64,000 bases of DNA. Origin: JAGVXH01 sp041649755 (GTDB lineage: Archaea > Nanobdellota > Nanobdellia > Pacearchaeales > GW2011-AR1). The position numbers were made by a program, and so were the translations under genes. The DNA is taken from positions 124,001 through 188,000 of the forward strand of contig JBAZMK010000001.1 in the NCBI GenBank assembly GCA_041649755.1. Reading direction: 5' to 3'. How positions within the stretch are numbered: the stretch's first letter is position 1; every line of letters begins with the position of its first letter. Shown piece after piece: positions 25,276 through 33,247 of this stretch. The notes beneath the pieces are model-generated. The model ran no database searches, had not been told where the DNA came from, and saw only the letters and a list, made by a program, of their open reading frames with translations.

Positions 25276-25283
25276 TTTATAAA
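25276..25283 (+). promoter_or_regulatory. TATA box for the nucleotidyltransferase gene
   Basis: TTTATAAA, 24 nt before the ATG, slightly wider spacing than its neighbours. Confidence 0.5.
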
Positions 25284-25307
25284 ATAGCATTTATTCATAA
25301 ATAAAAG

Positions 25308-26177
25308 ATGGTGAAAAAAAGAAAAGAAAAGAAGGTTGATAGTTCTAAACCAAAAGAGGTTTCTTCGCCTAAGCTGGTTGAAACTATGACTCTTGTCGGC
25401 GAAAGAGAGATTGCCCTTGATTTTGCGATGAAGGTTTACCAGACTTTTGACCAGATGATAAAATCTATTGTACTTTTTGGTTCATCGGCAAAGAAGATTT
25501 CTACGCCAGATTCAGACATAGATATTATAGTTATAATAGACGACGTTTCAATAAACTGGGATGAGGAACTTATTGCCTGGTATCGTGAAGAAATGGGGAA
25601 GTTAATCAAGACTAATCCTTATCGTAAATCATTGCACATTAATTCTGTGAAACTTTCTACATGGTGGGACGACTTGATGAAGGGCGACCCTGTGGTTATT
25701 AATGTTTTAAGATACGGAGACGCACTAGTTGACTTCGGCGGTTTTTTCAACCCTCTTAGAATCTTGTTAAAAAACGGAAAGATTCGTTCAACTCCAGAAT
25801 CAATTTATACTCTCTTACAGAGAGCCCCCACCCATATGATAAGGGCAAATCAGTCAATGCTTTCGGTAATGGATGGACTTTATTGGACAATGGTTGACTC
25901 TGCACACGCGGCTTTAATTTCTGCAAATGTAATGCCTGCATCTCCAGAGGAAATTCCAGAAGTATTAGACAGGTTCTTTGTTCAGAAGGGCAGACTAAAC
26001 AAAAAATTTGTAAAATATTACGAAGAGATTTATTCTATTTCCAAGGACATAGCTCACGGAAAAATTTCTACGATAAAGGGCTCGGCATTAGACGAGGCTT
26101 TCAAGAAGACTGACGAATTTCTAAATGAAATGACTAAGTTAGTTGATGAGTTGATTGAAGAAAAGAAGAAAGATTAG
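25308..26177 (+). CDS. Nucleotidyltransferase-domain protein (MNT/Pol beta type)
   Basis: A 289-residue protein whose residues about 55-80 contain L-F-G-S-S followed by S-D-I-D-I-I-V, the G-S...D-x-D metal-binding core of the polymerase-beta-like nucleotidyltransferase fold. The C-terminal half is helical, as in substrate-binding HEPN-like or kanamycin-nucleotidyltransferase-like regions. A paralogue with the same layout begins at 62437. The substrate is unknown. Its end overlaps the convergent 26174 gene by four bases. Confidence 0.8.
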   Translation: MVKKRKEKKVDSSKPKEVSSPKLVETMTLVGEREIALDFAMKVYQTFDQMIKSIVLFGSSAKKISTPDSDIDIIVIIDDVSINWDEELIAWYREEMGKLIKTNPYRKSLHINSVKLSTWWDDLMKGDPVVINVLRYGDALVDFGGFFNPLRILLKNGKIRSTPESIYTLLQRAPTHMIRANQSMLSVMDGLYWTMVDSAHAALISANVMPASPEEIPEVLDRFFVQKGRLNKKFVKYYEEIYSISKDIAHGKISTIKGSALDEAFKKTDEFLNEMTKLVDELIEEKKKD

Positions 26178-27037
26178 TTTTCTGGTTTAGGTTTTTCGTA
26201 TTTTTCTTTAAGGAATCTCAGAGCAAGACCTGCGCAGTTTCCTGCTAAATCGTCTCTCATTTTTGCATCTGGGTATCTTTCAGATAACTTTGAAATTTCT
26301 GTTCTTAAATCCCCTATAAGACTAACTCCTTCTGTAGAAGACAGAGGTCTTCCTCTCTTAACACTTTCTTCGTCTAATTTCTTAGCTATTCTTTCTTGGA
26401 GTTCTAATTTCTTTTTCCCTAATTCTTCGTATTGTCTGTCAATTATATTTTTGGAAGTCGCAAGGAAATTGGCAGAACCATAGTGTCTTACTGCAAGCGA
26501 AGAATGCACTCTCGCTTCTCTTTCCTTAAGGCCGAGATATTCCCCTGCAAAAGCTTGCAGATAATAAGCCATTGTAGGAGAACCTGCATTTCTGTTAAGA
26601 AATCCTGTTGGGTCTCTTTTGATTGCTTCTAAAATTTCATTTGATTTTGAAACTACTTTTCTTGCAACCTCATAATCTTTATTACTTGACCCTTTTGTTG
26701 GGCAGTAATCAAGGGCTAGATTTACTTGGGTTGGTTCATTTAATTCTCCTACCAGGTCATTAAAGTGAGCAGAAATATATCTTGATAAATCATTATTTCC
26801 TCCAGAAACCCATGCCCTTTCCCTTAAGTCAACTTCTTCTAAAGAGTAGACTCCAGGATCTTCTCCAGTTAATCTTTTATAAGTTTCAAGTCCTTTTTGT
26901 GTAGATGGGTCTATTGCTTCAAGTTCGTTCAAACCATTAGCAAATTCATAGAACTTTCTGGGAGCATAAGTAGGTTTTACCTTTCTTTCATCTCCTTCTA
27001 AAACGATTAAACCTTCTAATACCTTTTCAAGTGCCAT
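26174..27037 (-). CDS. Hypothetical helical protein, 287 aa
   Basis: The family is not recognised. It is soluble and mostly helical, with Y-C-P-T-K-G near residue 110, a coiled-coil-like stretch at about 205-235 and a C-terminal L-A-G-N-C-A-G-L-A-L helix. A TTTATAAA box lies 21 nt before the ATG. Confidence 0.6.
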   Translation of the reverse strand: MALEKVLEGLIVLEGDERKVKPTYAPRKFYEFANGLNELEAIDPSTQKGLETYKRLTGEDPGVYSLEEVDLRERAWVSGGNNDLSRYISAHFNDLVGELNEPTQVNLALDYCPTKGSSNKDYEVARKVVSKSNEILEAIKRDPTGFLNRNAGSPTMAYYLQAFAGEYLGLKEREARVHSSLAVRHYGSANFLATSKNIIDRQYEELGKKKLELQERIAKKLDEESVKRGRPLSSTEGVSLIGDLRTEISKLSERYPDAKMRDDLAGNCAGLALRFLKEKYEKPKPEN

Positions 27038-27058
27038 AGAATATCTAAGAAAAAAGAG

Positions 27059-27066
27059 TTTATAAA
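27059..27066 (-). promoter_or_regulatory. TATA box for the 27037 gene
   Basis: TTTATAAA with a 21-nt gap to the ATG on the minus strand. Confidence 0.6.
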
Positions 27067-27100
27067 CCTTTTGATTAGTGTAACTTTTGAGGGGTTACAA

Positions 27101-29395
27101 TTAAGTGCTTTTTTCTTCCAGTTCTTTTATGGGAAAGCTGTTTTCGGAGCTTTTGCCTTCTAATTCCCGGACTAATTCGGAGATTTCTTTTGCGACATCG
27201 GCGTTTACAGAGATAGAATCAATCCCTTGTTTTACCAAGAACTCAACCATCTCTTTTTTTGAACCTGCCTGACCACAAATTGAAGTTTCTACCTTGTTTT
27301 GTTTACATTCCCTGATTACTCTTGAAATTTGTTTTAAAACTGCCCAGTTCATTTCATCATAGAGATACTGGACGTCTTCATTTCCTCTGTCAATTGCGAG
27401 GGTATATTGTGTCAGGTCGTTTGTTCCAAAGGAGATAAAGTCTATTCCTTCCTTACAGATATCTTTTATAATAATTGAGGCAGCGGGAGTTTCAATCATA
27501 ACCCCAAACTGGACATTATCCATTTTCATCTCTTTAAAAATTTCTTTTAATTGTCTTACTTCTTCAATAGATATTATTTGAGGAAACATAACTCCGAATT
27601 TATGTCCTTTGTCGGAGAGTTCTTTTATTGCACTGAGTTCTGCTTTCAGGAGGTCTAAATGTTTAAGCGAGAACCTAATTCCGTGATTTCCAAGCATAGG
27701 GTTTCTTTCAATCTCTTTTGGTGCCCCTTCAAGATTTGAGTACTCGTCACTTCTAATGTCCGAAGTTCTTACCCAGATTGGTTTTCCAATGAAAGTGTCA
27801 GCGATTTTGTGGAGCCCTTCCAGAAGCATATTCTTATAATCTTCTAATTTGCCTTCTTTCTCGTAAGCCAAAGGGTGTTTACCGCCCATTGCGATTAACC
27901 CTTCAAGACGGACAAGCCCTATGCCGTCAGCAAGAGTTTTTGAAGCTCTTTCGGCGAATTGAGGCAAGTCCACCATAACTTTTATCTTTGTTTTAGTCTT
28001 TACTATAGGCAGAATCTCTACTTTTTTATTTTGTGCTTTTCCTGCGTAAACTTTTCCGTTAAATCCGTCAACAGTTACTTCGCTACCTTCCTCTAAAACG
28101 TCAAGGCAGTTTTCTGTTCCGACAACGGCAGGAATTCCCATTTCACGAGAGACAATTGCCGCGTGGGCTGTAACTCCACCCTCTGAAGTCACGATTGCCG
28201 ACGCTTTTTGCATTGTAACAACCATATCAGGGTTTGTCATAGTTGTTACTAAAATATCCCCTTCTCTTATCTTACCTAAATCTTCCATGGAGTTAATTAT
28301 TTTGACGATTCCAGAGGCAACTCCTGGAGAGGCAGGAAGACCTTCTGTCAAAATCTGACCTTCAAGCTCCTGCTGTTCCTGTTTGCCCTCTTTCAGCGTC
28401 GTTATAGGACGAGCCTGTAGAATATATATGACATCATTTTCAATAGCAAATTCTATATCTTGTGGTCTGCCGTAATGTTCTTCTAAAGCCAGGGCGTGCT
28501 CTGCGAGCTGTTTTAACTCATGAGTTTTTAGGACTCTCTGTTTGGATTTTTCTGGGGTAAGTTGTATTGTTTTTGTCTGCCCACTCGCCGTTCTGATAAT
28601 TGCTAATTTTTTATCTGCGATTTTTTCGCTAACTAACTCAAAGTCCCTTGTTAAAATGTGCTGGTCAGGTTTGATTTTACCAGAAACGATTCCCTCTCCC
28701 TGCCCGAAGACAGCTTCAATTAAGATTTCGTCGCTGTTATTTATAGGATTTTTAGAGAACATTACTCCTGATTTGTCGGAATTAATCATTTTTTGGACGA
28801 CGGCTGCGATACCTACGAAATCTTCAAAGCCTTTTTTCTTCCTGTAATAGAGAGAACGGGCGGTGAAAATTGAGGCGAAGCATTTTTTTATTTTTTCTAT
28901 GAGCTCCTGGTTTCCTTTAACATTTATGAAAGAGTCCTGCTGTCCCGCGAAACTTGCGTCGCCTAAGTCCTCGGCTGTGGCTGAAGACCTGACCGAAACG
29001 AAGATTGGTTCTCTTGCTGATTTGAGGATTGCGAGGGCCCCAGGAGAGTCCTGAATATTGTTTAGGTCAACATTAAAGTTTTCGTAAGCTTCAAGAATTT
29101 CGTTTTTTAAGTTGTCTGGCATCTCTGCGTTCGTAACTAATTCTCTAATTTCTGTCGCTTTTTTTGTGAGGTCCTCTGTGTTGTTTACGTCAATTTTGTT
29201 TAGAATGAGTCTTATTTGGTCTTTAAGACCTGTTTTGTCTATAAAATGGAAGAAGGCGTCGGTTGTCACGACGAAAGCGTTTGGAACAGGCATACTGGCA
29301 TTGTACATATCGCCGAGGCTCGCACCCTTGCCCCCTGCAAGAGAAATATCTTTTCTTGATAGGCTTGACAACCACCTGATAAAATTTTCACCCAT
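27101..29395 (-). CDS. ppsA: Phosphoenolpyruvate synthase
   Basis: A 764-residue enzyme converting pyruvate and ATP to PEP, AMP and phosphate, in gluconeogenesis or used in reverse for glycolysis. The N-terminal pyruvate/PEP-binding ATP-grasp domain has G-G-K-G-A-S-L-G at 22-29 and V-R-S-S-A-T-A-E-D-L near 135. The swivelling phosphohistidine domain carries G-G-V-T-A-H-A-A-I-V-S-R-E, with the catalytic His near residue 408. The C-terminal TIM barrel holds G-T-N-D-L-T-Q-Y and the acceptor-site C-G-Q-A near residue 715. Length and domains are complete. A TATATAAA-like promoter lies at about 29410-29420. Confidence 0.95.
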   Translation of the reverse strand: MGENFIRWLSSLSRKDISLAGGKGASLGDMYNASMPVPNAFVVTTDAFFHFIDKTGLKDQIRLILNKIDVNNTEDLTKKATEIRELVTNAEMPDNLKNEILEAYENFNVDLNNIQDSPGALAILKSAREPIFVSVRSSATAEDLGDASFAGQQDSFINVKGNQELIEKIKKCFASIFTARSLYYRKKKGFEDFVGIAAVVQKMINSDKSGVMFSKNPINNSDEILIEAVFGQGEGIVSGKIKPDQHILTRDFELVSEKIADKKLAIIRTASGQTKTIQLTPEKSKQRVLKTHELKQLAEHALALEEHYGRPQDIEFAIENDVIYILQARPITTLKEGKQEQQELEGQILTEGLPASPGVASGIVKIINSMEDLGKIREGDILVTTMTNPDMVVTMQKASAIVTSEGGVTAHAAIVSREMGIPAVVGTENCLDVLEEGSEVTVDGFNGKVYAGKAQNKKVEILPIVKTKTKIKVMVDLPQFAERASKTLADGIGLVRLEGLIAMGGKHPLAYEKEGKLEDYKNMLLEGLHKIADTFIGKPIWVRTSDIRSDEYSNLEGAPKEIERNPMLGNHGIRFSLKHLDLLKAELSAIKELSDKGHKFGVMFPQIISIEEVRQLKEIFKEMKMDNVQFGVMIETPAASIIIKDICKEGIDFISFGTNDLTQYTLAIDRGNEDVQYLYDEMNWAVLKQISRVIRECKQNKVETSICGQAGSKKEMVEFLVKQGIDSISVNADVAKEISELVRELEGKSSENSFPIKELEEKST

Positions 29396-29540
29396 AGAAA
29401 AGGTTAGAAGAAAGATTATATAAAGTTTATGGGTTCTTTTTTAGTGGGTTTTTGGTTTCGGCGGGGTCTCCGCCGACAGACTTAATAGAATGTTAATATA
29501 TATTTTAGAATATAGTATATTGAAGTATATATATTAGTGC

Positions 29541-29583
29541 AAAAAAAAGGACGCGCCAATGTTGGCTGGCTTTTAAGCGTCCT
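29541..29583 (-). terminator. Rho-independent terminator of the island operon
   Basis: On the minus strand AGGACGC...GCGTCCT forms a 7-bp stem followed by eight T residues, 11 bp after the last island gene stop. This is a bacterial-style intrinsic terminator. Confidence 0.85.
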
Positions 29584-29594
29584 AGTGAGAATTT

Positions 29595-30278
29595 CTATGC
29601 ATCGGAGGTGGCGGGTTCTTCTTGGGCTTCTTGTTGGGGGGATTCTTCCGAGGGCTCCCCCTTTTCTAGGAAAAGCCTGCTGAGGGGAGATTCCCTAATT
29701 AAATCATAGACACTCACCCCTATATAATCCATTTCATTGAAGTTCGCTCCCTGCTCCTTAAGAAAAGCAAGGAGCTCCCACTCCTTTTCCCTGGCAAGGA
29801 AGTGGGACGCAGTACCCATATTAAAAAAATGTAGATTAAGAAGGAAGGGGTACCTTTCTAATAGATACCCCATCATCCCCCTTTTCTTTTCTTCAACCAC
29901 TGCCTCCCATACTCTTGCAAGAACTTCCTCACTCTCCCCTAAACCATTTAGGAGGGGAATTAAAAGGGTGAAGTCCTCCCTCTTTGCTGCGAGAGAAACT
30001 ACTTCCTTCACCTTTTCAAGGGCACGAGGAGTATAGAGACGCCCATATTTTATCTTCTTACCCCGACCTTCCTCTCTGAGAATCTCGAAGAACTCTCTCA
30101 CCACTTCTTCTCTTGTGGGAAGGAAGAGAAGGATGATGGAGAGGAAGAAGGCAAAGAGAATGAATATCCCCTTGACGAACTCTGCTTCTTCTGAATTGAC
30201 AGCTCCATCGCCACCAAGAAAGAGCGTAACGATGGCTGCTAGCAGACCAATCAGAGCGAAATTTACTGATGTTTTCAT
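29595..30278 (-). CDS. Hypothetical membrane protein with ankyrin-like tail
   Basis: A 227-residue protein starting at M-K-T-S-V-N-F (ATG at 30278, after AAAGTGG). Two N-terminal membrane helices (residues 6-22 and 32-53) are followed by a soluble helical part. The segment E-L-L-A-F-L-K-E-Q-G-A-N-F-N-E-M-D-Y-I-G resembles an ankyrin repeat, and the C-terminus is Glu/Pro/Ser-rich. Role unknown. Confidence 0.6.
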   Translation of the reverse strand: MKTSVNFALIGLLAAIVTLFLGGDGAVNSEEAEFVKGIFILFAFFLSIILLFLPTREEVVREFFEILREEGRGKKIKYGRLYTPRALEKVKEVVSLAAKREDFTLLIPLLNGLGESEEVLARVWEAVVEEKKRGMMGYLLERYPFLLNLHFFNMGTASHFLAREKEWELLAFLKEQGANFNEMDYIGVSVYDLIRESPLSRLFLEKGEPSEESPQQEAQEEPATSDA

Positions 30279-30359
30279 AATCCACTTTCTTTCTCTGGTT
30301 TTAAGCCAGAATTTGTTTGTCGTTTGTGTTGAAAGAAACACCCTCCTCCTTTTGTGTGG

Positions 30360-30539
30360 CTATTGGACGACTTCACCAAGAAGAAGAGCGGTGAATCTCT
30401 TTCTCGCCCCATTATCCAGCCGACGGAGGAGTTGCTTAATCCCCATCTCGCTTAGACCTTTTACTGCCCCCTTGGCTTGGTCTGAGGTCCTTGCCCTAAC
30501 AGCCCGAGTGTAAATCCTTTCACTGTATCTGTGATGCAT
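30360..30539 (-). CDS. Small basic hypothetical protein, 59 aa
   Basis: Starts at M-H-H-R-Y; the ribosome binding site AAAGGAG lies ten bases upstream and selects this ATG over an earlier in-frame codon. It is rich in Arg and Leu with a helical C-terminus. The family is not recognised. Confidence 0.5.
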   Translation of the reverse strand: MHHRYSERIYTRAVRARTSDQAKGAVKGLSEMGIKQLLRRLDNGARKRFTALLLGEVVQ

Positions 30540-30589
30540 GGTGTTTGTTCTCCTTTCGGTAACCACTATCAAGTGGTCTGGGGTTGTTG

Positions 30590-30647
30590 AAAAAAAGAGT
30601 CGTGGGACCCTTTGATGGACACGGCAAACTCGTATGCCCCACGACTC
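30590..30647 (-). terminator. Terminator-like hairpin
   Basis: GAGTCGTGGG pairs with CCCACGACTC (10 bp) around a loop of about 31 nt, followed on the minus strand by seven T residues. The loop is long for a simple terminator, so it may also carry another function. Confidence 0.7.
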
Positions 30648-30660
30648 TCACAATAGCAGT

Positions 30661-30849
30661 TCAACTCACAGAGGTCACCTTCCTCCTAACCTCTGATTTT
30701 TGTTGAACCCTGCGATGATTTCCTCCCTTAGGCGACGGAGAAGAACAACAGAGTAGCAACCTCAAACAACTGTTGCTGTCATACAGTTCTCCGGTGGTAA
30801 ACTGTTGTTCTTGCGGTTGCTCTTGCTTCTTTGTTTTCCTCTTGGACAT
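30661..30849 (-). CDS. Small hypothetical protein, 62 aa
   Basis: Begins M-S-K-R-K-T-K-K-Q-E-Q with a GGAAGGGA site upstream. It is Gln/Lys-rich at the N-terminus, has L-L-L-C-C-S-S in the middle and a basic tail. Not recognised. It precedes the terminator hairpin at 30590-30647. Confidence 0.4.
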   Translation of the reverse strand: MSKRKTKKQEQPQEQQFTTGELYDSNSCLRLLLCCSSPSPKGGNHRRVQQKSEVRRKVTSVS

Positions 30850-30877
30850 AATTCTATCCCTTCCTTGCTTGTTCGCC

Positions 30878-30997
30878 CTACCTTCTGGCGAACGCCCTGA
30901 ATTGATGAACTCGCGAGTGAGAATGATTCCCCACTCTCTTTGCTCTTTTGATTTTGTGTCTCTCGCCCGTCTCACTTCTCGTTCTCTTTCGAGACAT
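30878..30997 (-). CDS. Very small Arg-rich protein, 39 aa
   Basis: An ATG preceded at seven bases by GAAGGAG opens a 39-residue frame rich in Arg, His and Ser, like a nucleic-acid-binding peptide. The downstream small gene begins 28 bp later. Supported mainly by the ribosome binding site. Confidence 0.4.
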   Translation of the reverse strand: MSRKRTRSETGERHKIKRAKRVGNHSHSRVHQFRAFARR

Positions 30998-31040
30998 TGT
31001 TAACTCCTTCAAATCCATTTGTTTTGCTCACTCTCTGACG

Positions 31041-31202
31041 CTATCGCGTGACGGCGACCAGAAGAACCCTTTCGGGTACCCTTTTGTGCAGAGGCTCCAA
31101 TGATTTGTTCCCGCAGGCGGGGCAAGTCCTATTGTGGGGATTGTTCCACTGCTTGCCTTTGACAATCTTGCGACACCACGGAGTAGTACATTGAAGCTTC
31201 AT
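31041..31202 (-). CDS. Small zinc-ribbon protein, 53 aa
   Basis: The peptide contains two pairs of zinc ligands, C-T-T-P-W-C near the start and C-P-A-C-G near the middle, the layout of a rubredoxin or zinc-ribbon knuckle, with a basic C-terminal half. AGGAGA lies ten bases before the ATG. Confidence 0.55.
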   Translation of the reverse strand: MKLQCTTPWCRKIVKGKQWNNPHNRTCPACGNKSLEPLHKRVPERVLLVAVTR

Positions 31203-31257
31203 AGATTAGTCTCCTGTAAACAAAGTCCGTTTTTGTTTCCTCTTGCACTTACTTAAC

Positions 31258-31749
31258 TTACTCTTGACCTTCTCTCGCCTTTCTTCTCCTTTCCAGCGAG
31301 AGGACAACGTTCCTAGGAATATCCACTAACAATAGTACTGCGAGCAAGAGCGTTCCTGCAACACCCAGCAAGAGCATAGGAATTGCAAGACTTCCTGCTA
31401 GAACTCCTATGTCTTTGGTCTTTATTACCCCTATAACTATTTCAGGGGCTTTCCAGACCTCTTCCCCCATCCTTTGGTAGCTGAGGAGGGGTGTTTTCAT
31501 ACCACCACTTGCTACCCCTAAGACGCCTTCTCCAGCCCCATTTAGAAATCCAATCGTAAACGGGGCAAACCCTAAGAGGAGAAGACAACCCAACCTCTTG
31601 TTTAGGGGAGTCTTGATTCTTTCCATTAGAATTAAGACCCCACAGAGGTGGGTGATTGTTGCGGTCAGGAAAAACCACTCCTGACTGATTTGCGACAAAA
31701 CCAGCGACAAAATAGTGCTAGTCCAGAAGATTCTCTTGATTGTACTCAT
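31258..31749 (-). CDS. Hypothetical membrane protein, 163 aa
   Basis: Four hydrophobic segments (about residues 8-22, 26-42, 52-70 and 113-143), a Gly-rich middle (G-A-G-E-G-V-L-G-V-A-S-G-G) and a basic C-terminal tail. AAAGGTA precedes the ATG. Not recognised. Confidence 0.5.
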   Translation of the reverse strand: MSTIKRIFWTSTILSLVLSQISQEWFFLTATITHLCGVLILMERIKTPLNKRLGCLLLLGFAPFTIGFLNGAGEGVLGVASGGMKTPLLSYQRMGEEVWKAPEIVIGVIKTKDIGVLAGSLAIPMLLLGVAGTLLLAVLLLVDIPRNVVLSLERRRKAREGQE

Positions 31750-31834
31750 CGGTTACCTTTCAGAAATGAAAAGGCATCCGTGCCCATTCCTGCAATCCTT
31801 TAAAGGAAGTGAATTGGAGGAGAACTCTCACTTC

Positions 31835-32113
31835 CTACTTGGTCGGTCTTGAAAGGTACTGTTCGACCACACTCTTGTCTGATTGGACTTTTTCCGACTC
31901 AATTGTCGTCCGGTTGTGGTCGAACGTCTGGTTCGCCGTGGGGATTTGCTCGGCAGTTTTGCCTATACCTGTCGAGACTTGCTTCGCCTTGGTGTTTTCG
32001 TACAAGACGAACTTCCCCCATGTCGTTATTCCGTCCTGACTCGTGGTTTTTTGAAACGCACAACCACTTGTGAGCAGGACAACAATTGTCACTACTAATG
32101 TTGCTTTCTTCAT
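31835..32113 (-). CDS. Predicted lipoprotein, 92 aa
   Basis: The N-terminus M-K-K-A-T followed by a hydrophobic stretch and L-L-T-S-G-C-A-F is a good bacterial lipobox, with the lipidated Cys at residue 18. The mature part is polar and unrecognised. An AGGAGAC site precedes the ATG. A bacterial-type lipoprotein signal supports a foreign origin of the island, though archaeal lipoproteins exist. Confidence 0.6.
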   Translation of the reverse strand: MKKATLVVTIVVLLTSGCAFQKTTSQDGITTWGKFVLYENTKAKQVSTGIGKTAEQIPTANQTFDHNRTTIESEKVQSDKSVVEQYLSRPTK

Positions 32114-32163
32114 GATGAGTCTCCTAAAAAGGTTGATGTGGAAACCGCCATCTTCTTCTTAGG

Positions 32164-32355
32164 TTACTCTTTTATCCATGAAAGAATGCTCGCTCCTAGA
32201 GAGAACAGAGCCAGTACCACAAAGGGCAGACCCTTGCCGATAAGCTCTATTCTCCCCCATAGTTGTTCTTGCCGACTCGCCACCACGAAAGCCCCAGTTG
32301 CGATGCCTGTGAAGAACAGGGTGGTGGCTACAAAGATAAGAGTGTAACGACGCAT
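32164..32355 (-). CDS. Small membrane protein, 63 aa
   Basis: Two hydrophobic helices (residues 5-25 and 38-58) joined by a polar loop. It lies between the lipoprotein and the structured-RNA segment. Not recognised. Confidence 0.45.
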   Translation of the reverse strand: MRRYTLIFVATTLFFTGIATGAFVVASRQEQLWGRIELIGKGLPFVVLALFSLGASILSWIKE

Positions 32356-32469
32356 TGGTTATTCCCCCAATCTGCTTTTCTTCTCCCATCCTTAGCCGTG
32401 AAATCCTAAAACGATTACCCCTCCAAAAAAACTTTGTTTCTGTTGTGCTTACTTCTGAGCCAAGCGAGT

Positions 32470-32523
32470 GTGGGGTCCCTTTTAGGAGTAGAACCTGTGA
32501 GAAGGTTACAGGCGGGACCCCAC
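32470..32523 (-). ncRNA. Structured element B (10-bp hairpin)
   Basis: GTGGGGTCCC pairs exactly with GGGACCCCAC. Inside, on the minus strand, CCTGT/ACAGG forms a further 5-bp stem with a pyrimidine-rich loop, followed by TTCTACTCC. There is no T run, so simple termination is unlikely. Confidence 0.6.
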
Positions 32524-32553
32524 TGAGACAAGGTTATAAAGAGAGATTACTGC

Positions 32554-32624
32554 AGAAAGGCCTTGCACCCCTGCACAGGAGAAGCAAGAGTAGAATCTAC
32601 ACTCTTGTTATGCAAGGCCTTTCT
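32554..32624 (-). ncRNA. Structured element C (14-bp closing stem, three-way junction)
   Basis: AGAAAGGCCTTGCA pairs perfectly with TGCAAGGCCTTTCT. Inside lie a 7-bp hairpin (CAAGAGT/ACTCTTG) and a short second hairpin with loop TGTGCA. It begins three bases after the 3' end of the neighbouring tRNA-like gene, so both are probably in one transcript. Confidence 0.7.
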
Positions 32625-32627
32625 TAA

Positions 32628-32697
32628 TACAGGCAAGGAGATTTGAACTCCCACTTCCTCATTGTAGTGAGGCGCTCTTCCATTAAGCTATGCCTGC
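32628..32697 (-). tRNA. tRNA-like gene with 6-nt anticodon loop (X1)
   Basis: Acceptor GCAGGCA/TGCCTGT (one G-U), D-arm GCTT-AATGGAA-GAGC, anticodon stem CCTCA/TGAGG, variable loop AAGT, and T-arm with loop TTCAAAT. The anticodon loop is CTACAA, one base short of seven, so the anticodon is uncertain; restoring one T would give tRNA-Val (TAC). No CCA is encoded. Confidence 0.7.
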
Positions 32698-32703
32698 CCG
32701 AAG

Positions 32704-32805
32704 TCAAAGTCCAAGGATGGCAAGAACAATGAATAGTATTGCTACTATGATTACCACCCCAAACAGACTTTCTTCTCTTTCTTCTTTCATCAATGGCTCT
32801 ATCAT
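32704..32805 (-). CDS. Single-helix membrane micro-protein, 33 aa
   Basis: A strong GGAGGT site lies five bases before the ATG. The peptide has a charged N-terminus (E-P-L-M-K-E-E-R-E-E) and one hydrophobic helix of about 18 residues. A longer upstream frame exists but would run through a structured RNA element and has no ribosome binding site. Confidence 0.5.
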   Translation of the reverse strand: MIEPLMKEEREESLFGVVIIVAILFIVLAILGL

Positions 32806-32834
32806 AAGACCTCCAGTTTTGAGGTTAATATTAA

Positions 32835-32904
32835 GGGAGCCCGCGCGGTTATGGGTGGGGACACCGCGGGATAAATCCACTTCTCGTGAAGAAGTCGGAC
32901 TCCC
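32835..32904 (-). ncRNA. Structured element D: four-way junction without linkers
   Basis: On the minus strand a closing stem GGGAGTCCG/CGGGCTCCC (9 bp, one G-U) encloses three hairpins in direct succession. These are ACTTC-TTCACGA-GAAGT, GGAT-TT-ATCC and CGCGGT-(13 nt)-ACCGCG, with no unpaired bases at the junction. The G-U pair would be an A-C mismatch on the plus strand, which points to a minus-strand RNA. The long loop is C-rich. Confidence 0.7.
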
Positions 32905-32930
32905 GTATGCGAGGCACTTAAAAGAGTAAA

Positions 32931-33019
32931 AGAGTCCGCCACAATTCAGCAAGGAGGGATCGGAGGTAGCTGAATTGTGGAACGGCAGGGCACCGTTGAC
33001 TCTTAGGAGTCCGGACTCT
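32931..33019 (-). ncRNA. Structured element E: four-way junction without linkers
   Basis: On the minus strand a closing stem AGAGTCCG/CGGACTCT (8 bp) encloses three hairpins with zero linker bases. These are GACTC-CTAA-GAGTC, AACGG-TGCCCTG-CCGTT (5 bp, 7-nt loop) and CCACAATTCAGC with its complement (12 bp, 18-nt loop). The large loop contains CCTCC and CCTCCTT, like the anti-Shine-Dalgarno sequence. It ends 12 bases from the next tRNA-like gene. Confidence 0.75.
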
Positions 33020-33031
33020 CTTGATACAGAG

Positions 33032-33102
33032 TGGAGCAAGAAGGACTTGAACCTTCATTCCCTCATTGTAGTGAGGTACTCTACCAATTGAGCTATTGCT
33101 CC
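33032..33102 (-). tRNA. tRNA-like gene with 6-nt anticodon loop (X2)
   Basis: Acceptor GGAGCAA/TTGCTCC, D-arm GCTC-AATTGGTA-GAGT, T-arm GAAGG-TTCAAGT-CCTTC. The anticodon arm CCTCA-CTACAA-TGAGG is identical to that of X1, including the missing loop base, although the other arms differ. All other tRNA features are normal. Confidence 0.7.
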
Positions 33103-33105
33103 ATA

Positions 33106-33147
33106 AAGGCCCTGCCGGGGAGAAAGGGAATGAAAGGGCAGGACCTT
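33106..33147 (-). ncRNA. Structured element F (11-bp hairpin)
   Basis: On the minus strand AAGGTCCTGCC pairs with GGCAGGGCCTT, including one G-U that would be A-C on the other strand. The 20-nt loop is almost all pyrimidine. Confidence 0.6.
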
Positions 33148-33166
33148 CGTGTGGTTGTCAAAGTAA

Positions 33167-33217
33167 AGGGAGCCGAACGTTTGGGTGGGGGTCTATGAAC
33201 GTTTCGTTCAGCTCCCT
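33167..33217 (-). ncRNA. Structured element G
   Basis: AGGGAGC/GCTCCCT (7 bp) encloses, on the minus strand, TGAACG-AAA-CGTTCA immediately at the junction. A C-rich stretch (GACCCCCACCC) follows, and then a second copy of AACGTT that allows alternative pairing. Confidence 0.55.
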
Positions 33218-33247
33218 AATGTTCTAATGATATGAATATAGAAATGT

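Noticed and set aside
32704..33039. 111-codon minus-strand frame
   Set aside because: Its first ~78 codons pass through two structured elements with no ribosome binding site; only the last 33 codons have a GGAGGT-supported start.
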